DNA of 64,000 nt from Mycosphaerella arachidis (Eukaryota > Ascomycota > Dothideomycetes > Mycosphaerellales > Mycosphaerellaceae), in the NCBI GenBank assembly GCA_001297265.1, contig LIHB01000111.1:27019-91018 (forward strand), given 5' to 3'. Of the stretch, positions 41,392-53,395 are shown one piece after another. The number at the start of each line of letters is the position of its first letter. The first letter of the stretch is position 1. The position numbers and the translations under genes are program-made. Below the pieces are notes generated by a model. It worked only from the letters and a program-made list of their open reading frames with translations, had not been told where the DNA came from and did no database searches.

Positions 41392-42963
41392 ATGTCGACG
41401 ACGAGCTTGGGCGGCCGAAGCTCAGCGGCTCCAACGGCGAGCAAAGCGGTCCATACTAACACTGAACCGAAAGTCCGCTATTCATTGTATCCTTCAAGCT
41501 TGGCGGAGGCCAATCACAGCTCTGCTGCCAGTGGCGCCCAGCCCCAAGACGGCCAGGCAGATGCGGGCCATTCTGAAGGAAAGCAGTCGCAGCGAGATAT
41601 GCCCATGTCGGCGCAGACCACCATAACGGCGGAGTCTTCGAGCCAGTCGCCGCCCCCCTACGTGAATCCCGCCGCGATACCAGTGAGAACGAGCTCGCAC
41701 CGAGCGCTCAGCAACGGCAGCATCGACTACAGAAGCGATAAGGCAACGGCCAGTCCGAAGAGCAGCGGTGGGCCAAAGAAACACCGCAGCTTGGGATCGG
41801 TGCCAGAGAACAGGAAGCTGTCGGAGCTGGACGAGCGCGAGTGGCTGGCACAGTCGAGAGGGCACAGATTGACCGCCAGCGCCAGCATGGCCAGCTCCGC
41901 CCAACACAACGGCGCCGAGAAGCTGTCGCCGCCCACCATGATCAACGCCGACCTGATCAACGGCACCACCAGCTGGGGCCCCGAGAAGGAGAACATCCTC
42001 AAGGGGCCCTTCGACTACCTCGAGTCCCATCCGGGCAAAGACATCCGCTCCCAGATGATCGCCGCCTTCAACTCCTGGCTCCACGTCCCTCCCTCCTCCC
42101 TCGCGGTCATCTCGCGCGTAATCTCCATGCTTCACACCGCTTCCCTCCTCGTCGACGACGTCGAAGACAACTCTCAGCTCCGCCGCGGCATTCCCGTAGC
42201 CCACAGCATCTTCGGCACCGCCCAAACAATCAACAGCGCCAACTACGTCTACTTCTGCGCACTTCAAGAACTCCTGACCCTCAACAACCCCGAAGTCATC
42301 AAAATATACGCCGACGAGCTCCTCAACCTCCACCGCGGCCAGGGCATGGACCTCTTCTGGCGCGACACCCTAACATGCCCCACCGAAGACGACTACCTCG
42401 AAATGGTCGGCAACAAAACCGGCGGCCTCTTCCGCCTAGCAATCAAACTCATGTGCGCCGAATCACCCTCCCACAACCTCTCCCACCACCACACCACCAC
42501 CACCACCACCTCCTCCTCCTCCTCCGAAGACCCCACCGGCGGCCCAACAGACTACATCCCCCTCGTAAACACCATCGGCCTCCTCTTCCAAATCCTCGAC
42601 GACTACCGAAACCTCTCCGACACAACCTACACCCACAACAAAGGGCTCTGCGAAGACCTGACAGAAGGGAAATTCTCCTTCCCCATAATCCACGCAATCC
42701 GTGCGGATCCGTCCGATCTCGTGCTCATAAACATTCTGAAGCAGAAGACGACGGATGACGAGGTGAAAAGGTACGCGGTGAGCTATATGGAGAGGGCGGG
42801 CAGTTTTAGCTATACGAGGAGGATTCTGAGGGGCTTGACGAAGAAGGCACTGGGCTTGGTGGATGAGGTTGATGGGGAGCAGGGGAAGGGGGAGATGTTG
42901 AAGGGAATGTTGGAGAGTTTGAGGGTGGACAAGAATCATTCGAGGGTCAGTCAGAGTGCGTGA
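41392..42963 (+). CDS. Geranylgeranyl diphosphate synthase
   Basis: Trans-prenyltransferase that makes GGPP for protein prenylation and terpenoids. It has 523 residues, one exon. The catalytic part starts near residue 200 with ILKGPFDYLESHPGKDIRSQ. The first Asp-rich motif is DDVEDNSQLRRG (about 255-266); the second is LFQILDDYRNLSD with Asp at about 403-404. HRGQGMDLFWRDTL and LVGNKTGGLFRLAIKLM-type segments are present. Two features are unusual: a disordered N-terminal extension of about 190 residues, longer than in Neurospora al-3, and a His/Thr/Ser tract (about residues 365-380, coded by CACC/ACC repeats) within the catalytic domain, where relatives are more compact. The sequence resembles the primary-metabolism enzyme rather than those of diterpene clusters, and no terpene cyclase or P450 is nearby. 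Confidence 0.94.
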   Translation: MSTTSLGGRSSAAPTASKAVHTNTEPKVRYSLYPSSLAEANHSSAASGAQPQDGQADAGHSEGKQSQRDMPMSAQTTITAESSSQSPPPYVNPAAIPVRTSSHRALSNGSIDYRSDKATASPKSSGGPKKHRSLGSVPENRKLSELDEREWLAQSRGHRLTASASMASSAQHNGAEKLSPPTMINADLINGTTSWGPEKENILKGPFDYLESHPGKDIRSQMIAAFNSWLHVPPSSLAVISRVISMLHTASLLVDDVEDNSQLRRGIPVAHSIFGTAQTINSANYVYFCALQELLTLNNPEVIKIYADELLNLHRGQGMDLFWRDTLTCPTEDDYLEMVGNKTGGLFRLAIKLMCAESPSHNLSHHHTTTTTTSSSSSEDPTGGPTDYIPLVNTIGLLFQILDDYRNLSDTTYTHNKGLCEDLTEGKFSFPIIHAIRADPSDLVLINILKQKTTDDEVKRYAVSYMERAGSFSYTRRILRGLTKKALGLVDEVDGEQGKGEMLKGMLESLRVDKNHSRVSQSA

Positions 42964-43422
42964 TCATCGAGAGAGAGAAAAGGAGGAGGGGGACGATGAT
43001 GAAATTTGGGACATGTGCTGCTGCTGCTGCGTTATAGCCGGGGAAATTTTGTTGTTTTTTGTGTTATGATACCATTTCGGCGAAGGCGCTTTTTGACTTG
43101 GCCTGGTCGTCTCGAATTACTAAGAAGATGAGCGAGGAAAAGGATACCGACATCAGTGTGGCGAGTAATGTTTTTGGGCGACTATCATTATGCAGTGTAT
43201 CGAGCGAGCTTCCGAGAACTCGATCAGGAGCTCACTATTTCCATAATGATCACGGCCCAGCTTTGAAGGCGACGTACGCCCCTCGCATGTCATTTCGCAT
43301 GATTTCGGTGCTTGCATCGAGCGCAGCCACCAGGATCCAGCGTGCTCCTTACCTTGAGAGCGACTGTCCTACTACTGTACCCTGTCCTGCTCCTCAATGT
43401 AAACGAGATCAATACTAGGCGA
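42964..43422. other. Short intergenic region between convergent genes
   Basis: 3' flanks of GGPP synthase and prp5. No gene seen. Confidence 0.5.
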
Positions 43423-46400
43423 TCATATCACCTTGTACCTCCCACCAGTGCCACCACGGGCCTCCACATCCTGCGCGGCGAGAGTACCTTCAGTCAGATG
43501 GCGCGAAAGCTCCTTCATAGCACTAGACACAGCAATCTCCGTATCACCCTCCACCAAGATGTACAGCTTCGGAGCATCCTCTGGTCCAGGAGCGGTGCCG
43601 GGACCGTAGTAATTGCCCTTGGAAGTGATGGAAGTGCCAGTCGCCTCAAGGATCTTCGCGACGTTTGTACGGTTGGTGACAGCCCAGCGAGCTTTCTGTG
43701 GGAAATCGTTGATTTCGAGAGTCGCGTGGAAGGCACCAGCGTCAGGACCGCGGTTGTCAATAGGAGCGCCTGGTCGAGCAGTTCCTTTTGTACCGAGACG
43801 TGCGTTGATGGCTGCAGCTGCAGCGGCAGCTTTGCTCATGGTGTCCTGAGGAGTAGCTGACGATGGTGGAGCCTCGATCTTGGTGACTTGCTTGGCATTG
43901 TCCAAGTGCTCTTGGAGCTTCTGGTCCATGGACGATTGTGTTGGCTGAGCTGGGGCCGGCGCCTCGCCGGTGGCATCGTGTGCCTTTACAGTACCAGCAG
44001 CCTTCGCAACTAGCTTGTTAACGTCACTCTCCTTCTTGTCCTTGCCGTTGTCTTCCTCCTCTTCAGGCTCATCTTCAGTCTTAAACTGCTTCCTCTCCCT
44101 AGCGCGGTCGGCGGCGCGCGCAGCATCGAGACGCTCGATGCCTTTGCCACCGAAGCCTGAGCCAGCATTCGTTGCCTCGCCGGATTGGACCTTCTTCTTG
44201 TGGTTGGCTGCCATCTCCTGCAGCTCCGCGGGTATCTCTTGCTTGCTGTCCTGCAGTGCGCGCACCAGGAATGGTGCAAAACGTTCCTGTTCAGGAGTGA
44301 CAAGAGTGACAGCTGTCCCGGTTTGACCAGCGCGGCCGGTACGACCTGCTCGGTGGACGTAGTCCTCTCCGTGATTCGGTGAATCGTAGTTGATGACAAG
44401 CTTCAGCTGCTTAACGTCCAGGCCTCTAGCAGCGACTGAAGTTGCTACCATGATCGGGAAAATACCGGCCTTGAAGTCGAGGATAGCCTGATCTCGATCG
44501 ATCTGCTCCCTACCTCCGTGAACGGTGACACATGGATAGCCCTTCTTGCCGAGTTCCTTGAGCATGTTATCTGCTGTTTCTTGACGTTCCACGAAGATGA
44601 GTGATCGAGCATCTTCATCTTTCTCGTGAAGGTCGCCCAGTAGCTGGAGCACGCGGTGGAACTTCTTTTCCTCTGTGGTCACCTCGATAAGTTGTGTAAT
44701 TTCAGCAGCAACAACGCTGCGACCACCAACGACAATCTCGACTGGCTTGTTCAGAGCCTTACGAGCGAGGGACTCCATCTTCTTTGGGAAGGTCGCAGAG
44801 AAAGTCACGGTCTGACGATCTGGACGGATATTGCCAAGGATCTTGGTGATCTGCGGCTCGAAGCCCATGTCGAACATGCGGTCAGCCTCGTCCATGACGA
44901 CGTAGGTCACGCGGCTAAGATTAGTGACTCGTCCGGCATTCGCAGCAAGGAGATCGATCATTCGACCTGGGGTGCAGACCACCACTTCAGCGCCGCGCTT
45001 CAGCTCAGCAATCTGATCCTTGATGGGAGCTCCACCATAAGCACAAACGCCTCGAAGGTTCAGGGCCTTCAGGTACGGCTTACATTCGCGGTGAATCTGC
45101 ACTGCAAGTTCGCGAGTGGGAGCCATGATAATGCCAATTGGGCCTTCGAGATTGGCCACTGGTCGCTGATCCTTGATGTGTCGGAACATGGGAAGAATGA
45201 AAGCCAACGTCTTACCAGAACCTGTCTTGGCAATGCCAATCGTGTCTCGACCAGACATGATTGCTGGCAGTGCCTGACACTGGATGGATGTTGGGCTCTC
45301 AAACTTTTGCTCGCGAATAACCTCAAGGATTGAAGCACCGAAGCCACACTGTGACCACTTTGTGATGGGCTTGGGTACATCGAGACCGCGAACCTGAATG
45401 TTGTCGAGATCCGCGCGAAGCTTGTCCACATCCTCTTGGCTCATCTCCCCCATTTCGATCGACTCGTTGTAGAAGTTCTTCCGAATGGTCTCGTACTCGA
45501 TCTTTGAGTGATCAACGTTTGGTACTTCCTTCTTCTTGCGCTTCGGATTCGAGAGAAGATCTTCAGGATTATCGCCAACCGCGTCCAAGGTGGGGCCATC
45601 GTCATCATCGAAAAGCTGGGTTCCACGATTGGCCCGCTGGCCAGTCAACTTTGGTGCTGGCGCCTTGTCCATTGACTGTCCGAGGTCGCTCATGAAGGCA
45701 TCAAGTGGGTCCACTTCCTCATCGACATCCATCTCGTTGTTGTCATTCTCCACAGGGGCAGGTGCAACCACCTCGACAGTCTCGTCAGCTGCACCATCAT
45801 CTGCCATGTCGACATCCGCTTGCTCAGTCTGTGCTTCTGCGCGACGCTGAGCGGCTTCGCGGGCAGCTTCTGCCTCTTCATCATCACTTCGAAGGTCGTC
45901 CTGCAACTCAGATTGATCCTCTTGGTCATTAGCAAGCGCAGCATCACTGGAAATTGAGGTTTGAGGTAGATCAGGAAGCTTTCTAAACTTGCGCTGTACA
46001 TCCTCATCGTCTTCTAGTGCTGCTGTGGCCTTCGCAGCGCTTGCTCTGGCATCACCAGCAGATTTGTTGAGTCCGAACGAGCTGATTTTGGCGTCGCCCA
46101 ATGGGACTGCAGGTCCGCCGTTGGTAGTGCTTGCAGGTGTAGCAATGACACCAGTCCCGTTAGCCAGGCCGGCGGTGGTGGTAGGAAATGCAGCATCGTT
46201 ACCTAGAGTAGACTTCTCCAGTTTTGCCTTCGCCATGGCCGCGTCTGCACGCTTCTTGATTGCAGATGGATCGAATTTTGCGCGCGGTGGCGATGCAGGT
46301 TGGATTTCATTCTTGTTCGGTGCCGGCGATCCAGCAGCAGAGACTGGTCGAGAGACTGTAGGCGAGGCATCGACAGAGCCAGTCTTAGTGGCTTCAGTCC

Positions 46401-47028
46401 GCAGCTTTCGCTGCTTCCAGGCCTCGACTCGGGCCAGCTTCTCTTGTTGAGCCTTCGCAGCCGCTTCGGCCTCTGCAGTGTTGACTGCGGGCTTGAATTC
46501 GGCTTTTGGTGGGCCGTTCGATGTCGTTGGGCGTGAAGACTGTTTATTTAGCGCGGTGACTCAAGCGGGGGTTTGATCAGGACGTACCTTTTCGCTGCTG
46601 CGATCGTCTGAACCACGTCGGGGTCGCTTACTGTCACGGTTACCAATATCGTCGCGGTCGCGAGATCGGACACGATCCTTGCGGCTAGATCGTCCATCTC
46701 TCACCGGTGATCTCTCTCGTCTCTCGTCCCGTCTTGCGCGTGGAGGCGATTCTCTGCGATGGCTGCGCCGATCACGGTCATGATCGCGGCTCACGTAGCG
46801 GTCATCATCTCGCTCTCGTCGTCCTCCGCGCCGATCATCGCGGTAGTGGTCGCGGTCGTCACGATAGCGCTTGTGTGCTGGTAAGTATGAAGTACGTAGT
46901 CTGTGATTGTTAGAGGGGTAGGCAGGGCGTACATCTCTGCTGCGGGAGCGACGCGAATAGCTGTCTCGCTCATCGCGGTGATCCCGCGGCCGGTCATCAT
47001 GTCTCCTACGAGGTGGTGAGCGGGCCAT
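43423..47028 (-). CDS. prp5: Pre-mRNA-processing ATP-dependent RNA helicase Prp5
   Basis: DEAD-box ATPase that remodels U2 snRNP during branch-site recognition. It has 1185 residues from two exons, 46588-47028 and 43423-46539. The 48-bp intron (46540-46587) has donor GTACGT and acceptor AACAG and joins DDRSSEK to SSRPTTSNGPPK. The N-terminus is Arg/Asp/Ser-rich (RS-like), then comes an acidic region. Helicase motifs are complete: FESPTSIQCQALP (Q motif), AKTGSGKT (about residue 583), PTRELAVQI, VMDEADRMFD (about 697), SATFP, VATSVAARGLDVK and HRAGRTGRAGQ. The C-terminal extension with AFHATLEINDFPQKARWAVTN is diagnostic of Prp5/DDX46 over other DEAD-box proteins. The frame is open above the internal ATG at 46236, so that codon is not the start. 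Confidence 0.94.
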
Positions 47029-47621
47029 TTTGCAACGGCCTAGAAGTCGTCGGTCGTACTAGCTCGCTCGATTTCCACCTCAGCTCTTCGCTCCTGTCAC
47101 TTCGCCCAGATGTCCCGATGCTCGTGATCTGCTGCCTGCACCGCTCGCGTCCTCCTGATTGCAAGTCTCAACACCTGCCCGCCTGTTTCCGCCGTCTCTC
47201 TTGCCCCGCCGCGCCTGGTGTCTTGCTTTTTCTCTTACCTGGTCGGCCGATAACGGCTGTGCGATGTAGGTATGAATTCGATATCTTCGCCTTGACCGGT
47301 CGTGGTAGTGGATGGGAATGCGACTGGGTGCCAGCGAGACTTGACGTGAGGTGATGTTGGTGGACGGCGTGAGGATAGAGGTGGGAAATTGTGAGGCCAG
47401 AGGCATAAGGTTTCGGCGTAGGCCGAGGCGAGCCAGGATGCCGCGAGTCATTGCAACAGCTCTCCAGCCACACGCGACCAAACGCCCAGCTCCTTGGTTA
47501 GGTAAACAACAACTCGTGAAACAAGGCGCTCGACCCCCAGCGAGCAACATCAACACCTGCTGTTTCCACTGTCACACTTGCCGCGACACGATATAGTACA
47601 ACACCACAGCACAACAGGAAA
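47029..47621. other. Divergent promoter region, prp5 / HMG-box gene
   Basis: 593 bp between divergent starts. A minus-strand frame from an ATG at 47451 begins MTRGILARLGLRRNLMPLAS, like a mitochondrial presequence, and meets a GTAAGA donor at about 47242. It is treated as a weak candidate only. Confidence 0.4.
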
Positions 47622-48792
47622 ATGATCGGGCGGGTGCTCTCGCGCTTGCCAGTTCGGTCGCGTTTGCTACGCTCACCACTATCCCAATGGCAGAATGGAA
47701 CCACCTTGCCAGCGCCCTTCGTGCTGAGCGTCCGGGCGTACGCGACTCCAGGCAGGCCAAAGAGAGTCGTGGGCGAGCCATCAAGACCCGTGAAACGCGC
47801 CGTGAAAAAGGCAGCCGCTCAACCCGCCGATGGGAGCTCTACCGCCGAGAAGCATCTTGCTGCAAAGAAGAGTGCCGCGGCCAAGAAGACACGGAAGACA
47901 CGGAAGACATTGACGCCGGAGCAAGCAGCAGCCAAGAAGGAGCAAGCGGCCGCGAAGAAGGCCGCTGCAAAGGCTGCAGCCAAGGTGCGACTGGAGAAGC
48001 AGAAGGTTGTCAAGCAGAAGCGTCAGGCAAATGCTAAGGTCGCAGCCGAGAAGCTCAAAGTAAAGGAGCTCAAGAAGGCCGCACTGTCCCCGCCCGGAAA
48101 GCCTCGTGCAACGGCCTACAATGTCTTCATGGCAGAGAAGATGAGGGAATTGATGAAAAGGTCAGACACCCGTCCGAAAGAGTACCTTGTTGTCGCGTCC
48201 CGCGAGATCGGTCAAATGTGGAAGGACGCGACTGCTGCTGATATCGAGGTACGTGTATGGTCGGAGCATAGTCATGATGTTTGAGCTGACATCATTTAGC
48301 ACTACAATCACCTCGCCAACCAGAAGCGTGAAGAATCGGTTGTAGAATACAAGCAATGGGTTGAGTCGCATGCGCCTGAGGAGATCTTGGCTGCCAACAA
48401 CGCGAGAGCACAGCTGCGTCGCCACATTCCACCCGAGAAACGCGGACGTACATGGTCACCAATCGAAGACCCGCGTCAGGTCAAGAAGCCTGTCGGTGCT
48501 TACCTCCAGTTCTCGTTGAATCGCAACGCCAGCGGCGATTTTAAGAACATCTCGGTGCCAGAGCGCTCTAGACTGATCGCTCGCGAGTGGCGCGAACTCA
48601 GTGCCGACGAGAAGAAGGTTCGTCGTTCGTCCATTGTTGTGATTGGAAGTTAGCTGATGTATTCTGCAGAAGTATGCCAAATTGGCGCAACAGGAGAAAG
48701 ACAGATACTCGTCCGAGTTCACCGGCACTTACGGACAATCACCGCCTAACCTCTCGAACAGCCAGCCACAAGCTGTTGCTGCCGCGGCCTAA
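47622..48792 (+). CDS. Mitochondrial HMG-box DNA-packaging protein
   Basis: Predicted mtDNA nucleoid protein, the counterpart of yeast Abf2. It has 355 residues from three exons: 47622-48248, 48300-48617 and 48670-48792. The N-terminus MIGRVLSRLPVRSRLLRS with later VRAYATPGRP is an Arg-rich, acid-free mitochondrial presequence. A long Lys/Ala-rich region (KKTRKTRKTLTPEQAAAKKE, then repeated AAKKAAAKAAAK) could form a basic helix along DNA. Two HMG boxes follow: box 1 from PPGKPRATAYNVFMAEKM across the first splice, box 2 from VKKPVGAYLQFSLNRN to QQEKDRYSSEF across the second. Both introns fall within HMG boxes and are short (51 and 52 bp). Nuclear function is possible but the presequence argues for mitochondria. 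Confidence 0.9.
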
Positions 48793-50025
48793 GTGTAAAG
48801 ATGCACATGTACCGTCGCCCTTTGGACTAAAGACAACCCTGGCGGCATGTCCATGTCAACAACGCAATACATGACACCCCTGTATCTATGTCAGCTTTCA
48901 TTATGTGTGCAGTGCGAATACGGAATGGAGGAGAGTCCGGACATGAAGCAGCACGCAGCGTTATTCTCTACATGGCTAGGCGGCAGTTCTGGAATCCAGG
49001 ATTCATGCGGCCGTTGTTCTGATCAGCGAATGTGAATGTACTCGTAACATTATACTGTGTGTACACCCAGAGAGAGCTGTTAATCAATATGTCAATCTTC
49101 CGTCACACGGCATGCATGAAGGTCCGGCTTACTGATTCGGCTGAGGACGGCTCGTCTCGAAGTGTTTGCAGATGTCGCGCGTGTGCATGTGCCGACAGAT
49201 GTTGCATCAGCCTGCTCCATCTCAGCATCTCCATCTTTGCCTCCGGTTTAGCCCGCTGATATGCGGCTGTTATCACGATGGAGCGCGAGCAGTGAGGGGA
49301 AGCTGCTCAGACACAGCTGCGCATGGGTCGCGGTTGTTTATAGCCAGCAACACACAAATCATATGTTTGCTTCAGGCCTGAGCTCGTCGATGGATGGGGT
49401 GAGGCTGCCGTACTCCGGGCAGCCAAGTACAATATAGCTCCACTTGCCACTCGTGGCAGGTCTGTGACAGCAGTCGAGATCCACCTGATAGACGAGCTGA
49501 CCAGCAGAGCAACAGGGCTCTGTGGTGGTGCCCTGATCGCGTGGTTGACATGGAGTGGCATCCAGCATTAATCACGTTAGGACTGATGGGGCTACATAGC
49601 CGTGGACGACTTGGCTGCGGGCCGATAGAACCCCACATTCCGAAGGGCGCGAGGACGGTGTGGAAGGTCACAGCAGGTGGTGGCACAATCGCGTTCGTGC
49701 GTGTCGAGACACAAAGCAGTGCAGCAACAAACGTGTGCCGTAGAGACTCATTCACTACTGACATTTGATCCGCGAGCGCCGTCATGCACACTCCTCGAGC
49801 ACGTTGAGTTTCGACTGGCATTATTGTTCATCCGCATCATCTCAGCCGTGAGCGAGCTAGCGTGCCGTCATTAGCGAGTCATCCCGATCGCGTAGCGGTT
49901 GACCTTTGACAGGGCCGGGCTCGCGTAGGCCGTCTGGACCGATTCTATTCGTTGTCTCAATTTTAGCTGGCTGGCCGAACGCAAGAGAGCGGCGCTAGAG
50001 CTGGCCAGCGAGAGGTACAACAGCG
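48793..50025. other. Intergenic region, no gene seen
   Basis: About 1.2 kb with no protein-like frame. It carries the promoter and leader of the C6 transcription factor gene. Confidence 0.5.
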
Positions 50026-51993
50026 ATGGATGACTTGGACGCGGGCGAGAAGAGGGCGTCCTCAGCTTCCTCCCCAAGCATGGACGCGCCTCCACCGCGG
50101 CAGCACCAGCAGCAACAGCCGTACAGCTCGACCTCCGCGCCGGAAGCCTCCCGCGCTCATTCGCACGCCCAAGCCCAGCCAGCTCCGACGCTCCCTCCGA
50201 TCCAGCACTTTGAGCAGCGCAGTATGCAGTCGCAACAGGCGCAGTACCCCCAGGCGCAGTCAGGACCACAGAACGGCGCGCCGATGCAGTATGCGCCGCC
50301 GCAGTATCAGTACCAGAACGGCGCGATGGCCCCAGGCCAGATGTCGCCAAACGTCGCGAGTGGCCCGAACGGGCAGATGCGGTTTGCGCTCCCCCAGCAG
50401 CCATTGCCGCAGATGGCGGGAGGACGGCACAAGAAGGAAATCAAAAGGCGGACGAAGACGGGCTGCCTCACCTGTCGGAAGAGGCGAATAAAGGTCAGTG
50501 TAGAGGTGCAGAGCAGATGAGGTTGCGGTCTCGCGTAAAGCAAAGCCAACAGGCGAGACGGCGAGACCGGGAGTTAGCGAGCGAAGACGCGCCTTGCACC
50601 TGAATTATAATGTGCCCATATCTAACCATACGCGTGCACAGTGCGACGAAGGACAGCCAACGTGCAGAAACTGTCACAAGAGTAAACGCGAGTGCTTGGG
50701 CTACGACCCCATCTTCAAGACGCAGCCCGGTCCCGCCAACATCCAGCCCGCACCAACAGGCAATAATTCGCAGGCCAGTGCCTCTGCTACACCCAACGGA
50801 CTGCCCATCGATCCATATCAGCATCCGCACACGTACCCAGGGCAGGGTGGTGGCGCGTACGCACCCGCTGCAGGTCCTCCGCCGTACGGAACAGAGCAAT
50901 CCGGTCTTGAGCACAGCACTGCATCGCTAGATCCAGCCCTGGCTGGGGGCGATCCCAACACACCCATGGCGCACAATAACTACGCACCTCCACTGCAGCC
51001 TCAGCGGAAAGGTATGCCGTGAAGCTGTCGATGTCCATCATCTTCAGACTGACGTGTGGGCGCAGTGAAACCGGTTCAGATAGATGAGCTATTTTCTCTG
51101 AATGACATACCGCCACGTTACAACATAAGGTAGGTCCATGTCAGACCTGTAGCCTGCACGATTGCATAGCACTAACTCCATGCAGGGAAGCGCCACCGCC
51201 TGTATCGTCAACGACAGCATCAGAGATTGAGACCTTCTACAAGTACCATTACGCTCAAGGGCTCGACCGACTCTTCGAGACATCATGGTACACAGCGCGT
51301 GGTCTCGACTACTTGAAGAACGATGCAATCTTGCTTGACTTTGTTGCGCAATGCGCCGAGCAATTCAAGTCCAGATCGCAGGCAGACAACTCAGACGGCA
51401 AGCAGCTGCGATCACTGGAGGCGAGGCTAGTATGGCAACTTGCAGCTATGCCACGGTTTGCGGCATCCACCGCTAACGGATCAGGCGCTGATCCGGCAGT
51501 GTACGAGCTGCTGCCTCGAATAGACACAATGGAGAATCTCTTGACTGGCCAATACCTGAAACCCAACAGAGTGTCTTCATCGCCGCAACAGCCACCACCA
51601 AGCGAAACCAGAGACTCACAACAAGCGAACCAAAAATACAACGAACTCTTCTTCTGGCATCACCTCGCCAGGTTTGTTGCCGTACGGGACGACAACCCCG
51701 CCGCACTGAAAGACGTCGACAGCGAACTGATGACGCTGCGCAACATCCTCAATATGCTCGAGAACCGCGACGTGCTATACTCCATGGCAATCACCCGCCA
51801 CATCGGAGGCCGAATGCCTGACTTCCACCCACAACGGCATCTGGTCACATCGTCCAACGACCCCAACGACGACGTCAATAAGCTAAAAGTGGCGCAACAG
51901 TTCATTGAGAACGAGGACCAGCGAGGCACGACGCAGGTCATACAGCGAATGTGTAGTATGGCCATCCGGTCCTGGATGCTGCAGAAACAATAA
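50026..51993 (+). CDS. oefC: Zn(II)2Cys6 transcription factor, OefC-like
   Basis: Predicted nuclear regulator, 569 residues from four exons: 50026-50493, 50642-51011, 51066-51129 and 51186-51993. The first intron (148 bp) splits the binuclear cluster; joined it reads RTKTGCLTCRKRRIK then CDEGQPTCRNCHKSKREC with LGYDPIF. The long Gln/Pro/Ala-rich lead and the KKEIKRRTKTG approach to the cluster resemble Aspergillus OefC, whose overexpression gives fluffy colonies. The C-terminal half (ETFYKYHYAQGLDRLFETSWY onwards) is helical, like the fungal C6 middle-homology region. Exon 3 is only 64 bp. Family is certain; equivalence to OefC is my recollection of the family and less sure. Confidence 0.9.
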
Positions 51994-52654
51994 GTCGCAA
52001 GACTACTACTCTTTGCAAGGCGAAGATTGAGAGAGAAAAGGGGGGTTCTTTGAATCATATTAGCGGGCGTGGAGGGCGCTACTTGTTCGAATGAAGATAC
52101 CAAGTGCTTGCGTGTACGGGAGACAGAGTGCCGCGCAGTCCTTCGCGGTGTATAAGTTGTAGCATAATTCATTGTCATGTCTAGAGGTTGAGTTCTTCAA
52201 TTTCTGTGGTGTTGATTTGCTGTAGCATGTGCCCGTTGCGCGAGACGGAAGGCCTGTGGAAACCACGACGCTTACTCCAACATTTCTTCTTGCTGCTTTT
52301 CAGAGTCCACAGCGCTGAGGCGGAGGTTGAAGACATTGTCAGGGTCAATGATAGCGCACCTTGGCCTCAAGTCATTTGCGGCTCGTACCGCTGCCTCTTC
52401 TGCATATCAGAATAAGAAGGACTGCCTTTGAGGTGCTGCATAGCGTCTTTTATCCACATCACATAGTACAGATAATGCTTCCGCTCGCTTTTCACCACGA
52501 ACGCACCACCTGCTGTACAGAGAAAAGCATGACCCTCATGCTGCAAACGCCCTTCAACGCCGGCCTGCTCGCTTCATATTCCAGACAATTCTCAACCATG
52601 CACACACAACCCCATCTAAGCTTGGCAGCCTCGATAATATCCGGCACGTCGCCT
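51994..52654. other. Intergenic region between convergent genes
   Basis: 3' flanks only; no gene seen. Confidence 0.5.
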
Positions 52655-53395
52655 CTAGATCTTGACATGCTGCCCCAACTTAACCGCCAGCTTATGCAAC
52701 TCCTTATAAGCCCCCGTCCACTCCTCGTTCTCCTCACCAGCCTTCTTCCCCGCATTCGGTGTCAACATCACCACACTCGTCGGCCTCTTCGTTGATCCCG
52801 CTGCTCCCAACTCTGCTCTACTGGGGACGTAAATGTACGGGATATTGTGGTCCTCGCACAGGACTGGAATGTGCGAGATGACGTCCATGGGCGAGATGTC
52901 GGCGGCGAGGATCACGATGCCGGGAGGGAGGGTGGATGAGCCGAGAGTTGCGGGTGTAGCGGGTGGTGCTTTGCGGATGGATTTGACGCATTCTTTGACG
53001 CCGCGTTTGAGGGTCTTGTGTTTGGCGGCTATTGTTTGATGTTAGGATGGGATTCCCGATTGCGTGGGCTGGCGAGATTGCCTACCTTTCTTCACGGCCT
53101 TCAGCACTTTCTTCTGGCTCTTGTCGTCTGCGAGTGGGTTCGCGAAGGGCACGAGCGCAGCAAGTGGCACGGCAATTACAGCCTTGCTATCTTTCTCCTT
53201 CTCCTCGTCTACCTTGATATCGACGTCCATGACCGAATCATCTTGTACCTCAGCGAGCGCAACCTCTGACTTGCGCTTTTCCTTCTTGCTCTTCTTTGGT
53301 GTGGGTTCTGCCGCGTCGTCTTCAATGTCCTCCGACTTGCGCTTCTTGTCCTTCTTGTCCTTCTTCTCCTTCTTGCGAATCTCGTCGGTGGCCAT
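52655..53395 (-). CDS. nhp2: H/ACA ribonucleoprotein subunit Nhp2
   Basis: L7Ae-family RNA-binding core subunit of nucleolar H/ACA snoRNPs, which pseudouridylate rRNA. It has 227 residues from two exons, 53086-53395 and 52655-53028, with a 57-bp intron (GTAGGC...AATAG) inside the L7Ae domain. The first 75 residues are a charged Lys/Glu-rich extension (KKEKKDKKDKKRKSED) that yeast Nhp2 lacks. The core reads FANPLADDKSQKKVLKAVKKAA then KTLKRGVKECVKSIRK, LPPGIVILAADISPMDVISH, and the conserved VLCEDHNIPYIYVPSRAELG. Assigned to Nhp2 over ribosomal eL8 or Snu13 by the KRGVKEC segment and overall length. Confidence 0.92.

Noticed and set aside
41841..42758. Arg/Pro-rich frame inside GGPP synthase
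   Set aside because: Shifted-frame shadow of the enzyme caused by C-rich third positions.
33930..42963. Possible terpenoid cluster: C2H2 factor, MFS transporter and GGPP synthase in a row
   Set aside because: The genes are 3 kb and 0.8 kb apart with no cyclase, P450 or other tailoring enzyme, and the GGPP synthase resembles the primary-metabolism type.
44656..45333. Plus-strand open frame of 225 codons
   Set aside because: Antisense to the Prp5 helicase core; no protein-like composition.
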